Positions 56,136 through 64,000 of a stretch of DNA of 64,000 nt are shown piece by piece; the first letter of the stretch is position 1, and each line of letters starts with the position of its first letter. The position numbers and the translations under genes are program-made. Origin of the DNA: Acanthaster planci (lineage: Eukaryota > Echinodermata > Asteroidea > Valvatida > Acanthasteridae); assembly GCF_001949145.1 (NCBI RefSeq), contig NW_019091453.1:189084-253083 (forward strand), given 5' to 3'. A model generated the notes under the pieces. That model ran no database searches. It was given only the letters and a program-made list of their open reading frames with translations, and had not been told where the DNA came from.

Positions 56136-56397
56136 GTGACTCAGTCTGTGAAAATGAGTCTTAAGTCACCAGAGCCACTTTGGAGTAAAAGTCCTGAAAG
56201 AATAATTTTGCACAGTGTAAACCAATAGATTTACACCATGATAATCACCATGGATTATCCATTATCATTATCTTTCATCAGGATACCAAACTGAGTGATA
56301 TCACTAAACAAAAACCTCAATTTGCTCTTTCCAATACAATTGAAAACTCAAACAGTGGCTCCGGCAACTTAAGACTCATTTTCACAGAGTGGGTCAC
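56136..56397. mobile_element. MITE with GTGACCCA-type ends (copy 2)
   Basis: The left end GTGACTCAGTCTGTGAAAAT mirrors the right end, read inward as GTGACCCACTCTGTGAAAAT. Pairing continues through GAGTCTTAAGT and GAGCCACT, giving terminal repeats of about 45-50 bp. It is 262 bp and flanked on both sides by ATAT, a plausible 4-bp target duplication. Confidence 0.7.
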
Positions 56398-57960
56398 ATA
56401 TAAGCTTTAAATCGCTTTGGACCTGTGATAAATGTGCACTTGTTGAAGTGTTAAAGCATGAAGGTAGGAGACAACAGACGACTTAAAGTAGTACTAAATG
56501 TCAGGGATAGAAAATGTGCTGTTTTAAGTCCCTTTTTGCAGTGTCATTTTGAACATGAAAAAATTGTTTGAATCATAGAAAAACTACCCATTAAAAGTGA
56601 GATTTGTACTCATTTTTATAAGATTTGTTTGTCACACAGTTGCATACTGATACCACTTTTAAGGAGAGTAGTGTGCCAGTTCTCCAACCAGATGCAACTT
56701 AGAGTTTCTGGTCCAACTCCCTCCAGATCAGAGTTTGACCAGTCAAATCCTGTTGCCCCAGCTTTTACATGTATGTCTTGTCGCTTTTAATGTTCTGCAG
56801 GGTGTGCTGGTTTCTGTACTTGATGGAAAGTAAAGCATCACAGGTTATGCGTAATTGATTGATTGCTTGAAGGATTGACTTCACTGAATAACTTTTAATT
56901 AGGATTAATAGGGGGTGATTGACAAAGACTGGAAAGGGAAACAAGCACTACCATGTCTGGAGATCCCCAAAGCTGATTTTACTTTGACAAAAAAGACTTG
57001 CAGTCTCTCACCTGCCTGAATCATTGGTGAGACCCCACCAAGCCTTCACAGTTTCTTCCTCAAAGTGCATTGCTCCTGCTACTGTCAGTCATGCCAATGT
57101 GGATTGAACATCCATATTTTCTCAGACAGTGTGGAGTCAAAGAGCTTAATGTAATACCCCCTCGCTGGCCAAGAAGAATGAGCACTTTTGGTAGAGGCTG
57201 TGAATTAAGACATATCCGCTTTGTTCTGACTTCCGGTTGCCATTCATTGCGATAGAGCAATCAACGGAGCAGAACAGGGATGCAGGGGGGCAGATGAGTA
57301 GGGTTGGCGTGAGCTAAGTAAGGGGATTATCCCCTCAACCCTACCCCCCACAAATCCCCAGAAGTGAGGCAAGCTGTCAGGTTTTGGCTGTCAGTCAGGC
57401 CAAGATCAATAACTTGCCACTAATATAACTGTCTAACATTGTGGATAATATGTCTTAAGGTTAGAGCCTGCTTTTCTGCTCGATGGATTTCTTCACAATT
57501 AAACAGAAACCCACAACATATCCATGGGCCATAAGATGCTTGGCCATCTTCAACCATCTGGAAGGAAAGGGAAGCAGAGGACTTAGAGTTAGGAAATAAT
57601 CCGATCCATCAGTCTGTTGCCAGCTTTTTCTCCGAAGCCTGGAGATGGTTTTGCTTGATTGAGAAGCAGCTTTTAAAATGCTGCATTCATTTGGTACTTA
57701 GTTGATAGATTTCTCTTCAGGACTAAGTGTTCTTTGTTTTCATGAGTGCAGAAGCTTAGTGCGTTGTAAGATGTGCTCATTTGTAAACCAAGTTAGTTTT
57801 AAAAGTCGGGGACCTTTAATCCCTTGTGACTTTTTGATTGCCACTTTAAAAATTTGTTTTATTATTGAAACATCACAATACAGAAACTGATTGCTGTGTA
57901 ATCACAGAAATGACATGTAGATCACACAATTATATCAATTAAATGATGAAAACTTATATA
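56398..57960. other. Noncoding DNA
   Basis: No gene recognised. The opposite-strand ORFs at 57060-57260 are mutual shadows. Confidence 0.6.
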
Positions 57961-58113
57961 CAGGGCACTCACAAAGGCCTGTTCAGACTCCACATGAAGA
58001 TGAAAGTGAATCTGATGTCATTGTCTCAAAAAATTCAAAGCCAAAATGTGTTCAACTTGTGTGAATTTGCAGCGTGAATTTGCTGTGATAATGCAAATGT
58101 GTGAAGTGGCCCT
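57961..58113. repeat. Possible short MITE
   Basis: Left CAGGGCACTCACA and right (read inward) AGGGCCACTTCACA are similar tips about 153 bp apart. The interior GTGTTCAACTTGTGTGAATT resembles GTGTTCAAGTTTTGCAAATT near 2.09 kb. Tips and family are tentative. Confidence 0.35.
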
Positions 58114-61100
58114 ACATGGTGGAAGGAGGAACCACCAGAATGCTGGGACATGCATGGGCCATAGCTAGGTCCCTCTTTAAATTCCATGGATTTTGAAATT
58201 CTGACGTATTTAAATTGAATCAATATCCACGTAACATCTACAATTACTAATACTTAGTGTTGCTGCTGTCATTCTGATCTCATAAAACCCATGAATTTCA
58301 TTGGAAGGTTTTCTTCTCAAACCAAGTATTAAAGGTAGCTATTTTCTGTAGATCAACTTTCCAATCTTATGCACTTGTCAAGAAGTACAGATTTCCATAA
58401 AATTCCCCAAAACTACAAATTAAGATATTGCCCGGATACCATTATCACTTGTAAGCATTTAAACATGCAAAGGACATCTGTTTGAAAGTAACACACTGTC
58501 AGGTGTTTGGCAGATAGATGGAATTGTCAGTTTCAGCTTAATGGGAGGAAATTCTCTCATTGCACTCTCTGAAGGTCTTTTCTTTCACTAGACTCCTTAT
58601 CTGGAAGCCTTTGCTAATGAAGCATAAAGTCAGTGCTACAGTACACAAGCTAGCTATGACTTGCAGATTTGTGCATTACTTTTATTTTCACTTGGTCATC
58701 AGGACTGCAACTTCATTTATGAAACTGTCAGATTGCTTCAAAAAAGAAAATGGTTTTAAATGACTCAAATGCACATGAACAAGCACATACTTTACCACTT
58801 TTCCAACATCTTCAACTGTGGAATTTGTATGACCTGCTTTTCTTCATAAATGAAAATATAAATTAAGACATAAACCTCAACCTTGTTTTCTCCAAGCGGT
58901 GTCAAGCAAACATTTAGTGTAGCTTGAATGTATACATGTACATAGTATGGTACTACTACAGTTATGCCATCAAGTGCACTCCCAAGATGTAGTGCTGGGC
59001 ACATTTTGGCAAGGTGCTAGATCATGAGACGCATCTCCAGATGGGTAGGAGGTGAAGATAGGATTGTTCAAATAAAATAGGTTAGCTTTTCTCTGTTGAT
59101 TTTTACCCAAGCTCCTGTAAGGTGTCACACTGCAAGCATGTGGTTGTTCACCTACATGTATCTGGTGCTGAGCTTATATCAGTCATTTCACAAATCAGTT
59201 GGGGCTTTGGATTGATACCCCAGCCTTCTCTGGTTTGTCTTTAGTGAACAGGTGGTTGTGAACCAACATGAAACAGATGTAACTGTTCAAGCTCATGGGG
59301 ATTGAAGAGTTACATGATCACAAAAGGATAGCACATTCTACCCTCCCAAAGAGATCAGGCATTCATTTTGACAAAGTTTTGCATGGATGTTTAACTTATG
59401 AAGGGGTAGGCTGTTCCTAGAGTTTGGTGTTATGGAATTCTTCATATGGAATAGGTTCTCACAGATCTGAATGCCTCTTAAGGGCTGATTTAATCACTGT
59501 TAATGCAAAAACTGTACCAGAACCTCAAGTTCTCTTGCACTTTGGCAAAGATTTATTTTCTAAAAGGAAGAAAAACACATGCTCCATTACATGCTAACCC
59601 ACTGAATAGGTGCCTCTGTGGCCAAAGTGCTCTGACCTTTCCTATATTCAATACATCTGCACAAGGACACCTTCCAGCCAGCTAACCCACCTTAAAAATC
59701 TTATTGAACATGAAAGATAATTACATGAATCTATTTTGCAAAGGGTGATCGTTTGATAACAGCCACAATCCAGTCCTTCAATCCCCGGGGTGGATTAAAG
59801 CCACAAATTATAAAATCAGGTTGACAGGAGTAAGAGGGCCTTTCTCATGCCCAAACCCAAAGCCCAAAGGAGTCAAAACTGGTTTCTTTTATAAAATGCC
59901 CACTGCTTGCCGGAGCCTTAAAAATCAGGCAATCCCGTTTTGAATGAGACAACCAGTACAGAAGTGTTAATCCAGCTTACATGTTTCCAAATCATTGCCC
60001 CAGGGGAGACGGCATTGTTCGAGAAGTAGTTTAAATACTTGCAAGATATAACGTGCAACCAATCATGTCTGGCAAGGTCAGAATTGTACAACTAATTATT
60101 ACAAATCCCTTTATGCTGTTGGCTCCTTACTTTTCTGAAGTTGTACTTTTATTCTGTAAGCCATTTGTACCTTGCGGTGTTTCTTTTGTTAATTTTTACA
60201 ACAACAAACAAGGTAGATTGTATTTGAAGTCCCCTTGTGTAGCCCTGTGACATTGCAATTGTTGGTTTGCACTGCTGTAGTTCGCCGTAATGCAACAAAT
60301 GTATGTATATCTTATACTATAGCCACCTCACTGCCAATCGTTCAGGTTTAAGTATCATGCATGTAATCATACATGTACGTGTATTCCATGGTTTTGATTC
60401 ATACCCTCAACGAGAAATAATTGACAAACCATTGACAAATTACCGAAAAAGGCAGGTTAAAAAGGCATGGCATTTCTCCGGGTGTTTAAAAATGTTCTAT
60501 GAAAGTAACCAAATTATTTTCAGAAAGTTTCCATATTCTTGCAAATTCTCCAGTGGATATTGATTGCTTTTAAAGACAACATTTGCACAAGCTAGAAAGA
60601 AGTGGTGCAACAAATATCCCTACAGCACACATACTGCTACTCATTTTGTTAGGTGACGTGCAGTTTCTAGCTTTCTATTCAGACTTGTTTTAGTATCAGT
60701 ACTCTGTCTTGTTTTTTTTCTTGTTTAGGGTACTGTCTGCTTTATAGTTACGTAGATGCTGGTGTTCTTCCTTTAGTTTATGGGCTTAATGTACAAGATT
60801 GGCTGCTCAGTTAAGAATGATATAAACCTGATAAGATTTTAATTTCTAGCTGTCTGGGTGGTACCTTACCTCAGCAGGAGAATGTCAACATTGAGACATT
60901 GTGAGTATTTCTGGCACATATGCCGGTCGGTGCTTGATCTGGGCTTTCCTGGCGGAACTCATTCATTTACAAAGTCTTATCCTTTCATCCCTCAGAACTG
61001 AGGGGCTATAAACTGCAGGCTTCCTCACAGGGTCATGCTCGTACTCCTTGGACTGAGAGGGGACAAATTTGATGATGGGAAGGGGGGTTAGAGGGCAGGC

Positions 61101-61519
61101 TGTTGTGTGGACAGGATTGGCATCGTGACCTCAATAGGAGAGCATAAGGGGTGAAACAGGAGGGAGGGGAATCAAGAGCAGGGAAGGGTAAAGGCTGTGG
61201 TTTGGAAGGATTACCAGTGTGATCTCACCAGAATGGAATCGGGGAAGGCAGAGGAGTTGAGAGACAGGTCTGCTGTTGGGAAAGGGGTTCTAAGGCAGGA
61301 TGAGATTTCAGTGTGAGGACATTAGATGAGGCACAAGGGTTTAGTGACTGTGATGTAGGGAATTAGGGTAGAAGGGAGAGTGTGGTGGCCTCATAGTTTG
61401 AGGACATTTGATGAGGGCAACCACGATACTTTGTAGTGGGAGCTATTGGGATAGTATGGGGATGGGTGATTTTATGATTGTATACCGTGGATGTAATTAT
61501 AATAGAGGGATCCCAAAAC
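58114..61519. other. Noncoding DNA, purine-rich towards the right
   Basis: No gene recognised. From about 61.03 to 61.47 kb the + strand is strongly purine- and G-rich, with a degenerate word GAGGACATTAGATGAGG near 61.315 kb recurring as GAGGACATTTGATGAGG near 61.399 kb. Confidence 0.6.
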
Positions 61520-61919
61520 GACACTTTTAGCATCGATCTGCGCGCTTCCGCGTTTGAAAATGAGGCTGTATGTGTCAGCTTCAATTGTTAACACGATCAG
61601 ACGATTGAAAGTAAGGAGTTAAGAAACAAAATACATACAGGTATGTTAAATTCAAACTTTTTAGGCTGCAAATTTTTGTTGAAGAGTCTTTCAGAATGAC
61701 TCGACACATGAAATCAAAAGAAAAAATAATGGCAATTTACCGTGAACTAACGTACCAGCGATGGCCGTGTATCTTGTGCCGTCGGCGTGGTTTAAACTGA
61801 AGTGGTATCACACTTACGAACCGGATACTGCATGTACTGTGTCAACTTTGCAGGTGCGCGCGAAGAAGTTCAACACAGAGAGCCTCGGTTTCGATGAGGA
61901 TATGGGCAGACAGCGCTAA
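61520..61919 (+). promoter_or_regulatory. CpG-rich patch, candidate promoter or first exon of an unidentified gene
   Basis: CpG dinucleotides are much denser here than in the surrounding tens of kilobases (GATCTGCGCGCTTCCGCG, GCCGTCGGCGTGG, GTGCGCGCGAAG). In animals with mosaic methylation such patches usually mark active 5' ends. A 52-codon ORF occupies its right half. Confidence 0.35.
61761..61919 (+). CDS. Candidate short ORF or first coding exon, 52 codons, unidentified
   Basis: Starts with a good context (GCGATGG): MAVYLVPSAWFKLKW at the N-terminus, RAKKFNTESLGFDEDMG near the end, stop TAA. Codon use and CpG content are unlike the surrounding AT-rich DNA. A possible weak donor CAG|GTGCGC after residue 31 would make it a first exon instead. 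I do not recognise the family and no conserved motif decides the matter. It may be noncoding leader sequence. Confidence 0.25.
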   Translation: MAVYLVPSAWFKLKWYHTYEPDTACTVSTLQVRAKKFNTESLGFDEDMGRQR

Positions 61920-64000
61920 TGTGAAATCCATCTATGGGCACATCCAGAGTATTTCACTGAAGTGTGCATGGGTAGGGAGTTTACACAAACCTAAAATCAG
62001 GTCAGCATACTTTTTAATTGCGGCTCTGTATAAAAATTTTAAAGCATTTTGGTTGTTGCCTTCTGCAAACCCATCCCCCTATGACAGGGGTTTTGAGGTA
62101 TTCCACAATATGATTTCCTCTAAGTTTGAGTGGTTCCCTACCAAGCATGGACATTGCCACGTCTCTTCTGGGAGAGAGGCAAAATGATCAGCAGCAACAA
62201 ACTGCTTAACCATCAACAATGGAAGAGGATCAATTCTGAGGTAGTTTCAAGCAAACTGATGATTTTCATCCCTTCCCTCCTTTTTTGTGTTTCTCTCTTC
62301 CATTTTTATTCTTTCATTTTTTTTCCCAGGGAGGGGGAGCAAGTACCCCCATGCCCTGCTTACTCACAGTGCCCATGCTACCAAGTAAACCCCTGTCATG
62401 GTTGCCTCCATTCCCCTGAGTAGGGGAAAACAAAAGTGCAGAATCACTTTATCAGGCCGTGAAGTGTAACACCAAACAAGGAGGATTAGTGGTGCCTCTG
62501 TGAGTGTGTTGCTGGAAGGCATAAATCGATCTGGGTAATGAAGAACCAGTTCATAGCTAGGCTGTGTGAGTGGCTAGGGGAAAGGGGGCAGAGAGAACTT
62601 GGCTGGGGAGGAAACAGGGTACAGGATCTGTGCAGATTGAGACTGACAAGATACTTTGTGGCCCAAGGGGCTAGATCACAGAGGTTAGTTAGGAGATGTT
62701 GGGTAGGGAATTTGGGGGCTGCCAATTATATGATCTTGGACTTCATTGGGTGGTATTCATAAGACCACCCAGGGGAGTTTCTATTGAGAGGTGGTCTTGA
62801 ATAGAGAATATACACTCCCTTCCCCCACAATCTGACTAGTCCATGTTCACCAGCATCTACCTCTCTCAAAATTGAATCTCTCTTACAGTGAATAGCATTT
62901 TAAAACAGTACATTCCTTGATTGGGTAAATACAATGTAATGACAAAGAGTTCACTAAAAATTTCACTCCAGAAAAGTTAGCTCTGAATATGTTGTGCACG
63001 CTGTAACACCCTCCGTCCACCCACACCCACACCCTTCCCTAATCCCAACCCCTAAGCTTCCACTCAATAGGAAGAATTCATCATAATCTTGCAAAAAGTC
63101 AATCGTAGTCCAGCCTGATGCATAGTGTACAGTAGATGCTTCCCTTCGCTGAGGCTACAGCTAATATTTGGAAATGCTGGCCAAAGCTCCTCCTAAACCT
63201 TTGGATTTAAGCCTTCAGATAAAGGGCATTTTACTTTCCAGACATATCTGTTGCTGTGAATTTTGGCCTATAAATGTCATGTGCTGTGTATTCTGCTATA
63301 CAACAAATCTGATATTATAGTTTGTGCCCAAGACATCACATGTCTGTAATTTGACATTTTGTACTGTGATAAACATTTCACATTGTTGTGCATGCCCTAG
63401 ATATTGTCATATGTTTTTAGATTTTGCAATGTCACTAACATCTTTGTTTTCTCATCTTGATTTATGAGGCAAGTCTGGTTCTCGTCATATTTCTTAATCT
63501 GTTATGACATCTTACCTTGGCTTGGTTTCCTTCAGTAGAGAGTGCTACCCAAGTCGGACGTGTACTCTTGATTGATGTGGGATTAAACTATCAATTTAGA
63601 CCCAGCCTTGTGAAATAAGAGGACAAGCAAGACGCCTGGGTTTCAGGTCTGTACTTGTGACCAGTTGTACTGATAGACAAGGGAAATGCCACTGCAAGCA
63701 CCTTTAAAGCTAAACTGTTGTTGAGTCATGCAGGAAAGTTTTACCAATACCAGGGAAAAACCAAAGATGTAACAATGACAAAGAAATTTTATCAACATGC
63801 AGTCCTATGGCCCTGAGGTAGAAGGTTGTGTGCACTTTCCTTTATTCAGTCAGCAAGGAATAATGGTTGCATTTTTATTATTTCCTTAATGCATTGTTAT
63901 GTCTGATCTTAAGGTGTGTAAGTGTTTTCATTGAAGTTTTGTTGTTTTAGGTCTGTGGTGGTGAGATATGCAAATGTTTTTATTGTCAAACTTGTAACCA
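61920..64000. other. Right end of window, no gene recognised
   Basis: Short ORFs only. If 61.5-61.9 kb is a promoter, this would be intron 1 of a gene running off the window to the right. Confidence 0.5.

Noticed and set aside
61054-61090. Possible G-quadruplex
   Set aside because: The runs are GGG, GGGGGG and GGG, with too few separable G-tracts for a canonical four-tract motif.

Overview
This is animal nuclear DNA. It holds spliced coding exons with GT-AG introns from a few hundred bases to about 19 kb, AT-rich noncoding DNA, and many small inverted-repeat transposon remnants. There is no bacterial, viral or plasmid organisation. The three genes are single-copy bilaterian genes. Their divergence from the vertebrate proteins, the long introns, and the abundance of TACATGTA- and TACCGGTA-type palindromes suggest a marine invertebrate (echinoderm, hemichordate, cephalochordate or lophotrochozoan). 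I cannot name the species.

Layout: 1-1184 (+) holds the last three coding exons of serine/threonine phosphatase 5 (PPP5C), cut off on the left. 4678-7945 (-) holds a complete five-exon NTPCR/THEP1-type nucleoside-triphosphatase gene, convergent with PPP5C; one of its introns uses a GC donor. About 1 kb of intergenic DNA (7946-9000) carries an ETS/CRE composite element and separates NTPCR from a divergent, complete five-exon LRRC57 gene (9001-43145, +). LRRC57 spreads 717 coding bases over 34 kb. From 43146 to 64000 I see no recognisable conserved gene. A CpG-rich patch with a short ORF at about 61.5-61.92 kb could be the 5' end of another gene.

The noncoding DNA contains several transposon-like units whose ends can be read directly: a hAT-like element (24.4-25.07 kb), two members of a GTGACCCA-ended MITE family (45.6 and 56.1 kb), a pogo/Tigger-like element with TA target duplication (47.09-48.30 kb), a 709-bp near-complete hairpin element (50.50-51.21 kb), a fold-back element beside the NTPCR/LRRC57 promoter (8.42-8.57 kb), and a probable retroelement 3' fragment (about 51.98-52.56 kb).

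The three genes are not a functional pathway: PPP5C is an Hsp90-linked phosphatase, NTPCR a small NTPase and LRRC57 a leucine-rich-repeat protein of unknown role. NTPCR and LRRC57 may share a bidirectional promoter. I found no convincing new biological system; the most unusual items are the GC-AG intron, the long hairpin element and the CpG-rich ORF near 61.8 kb.
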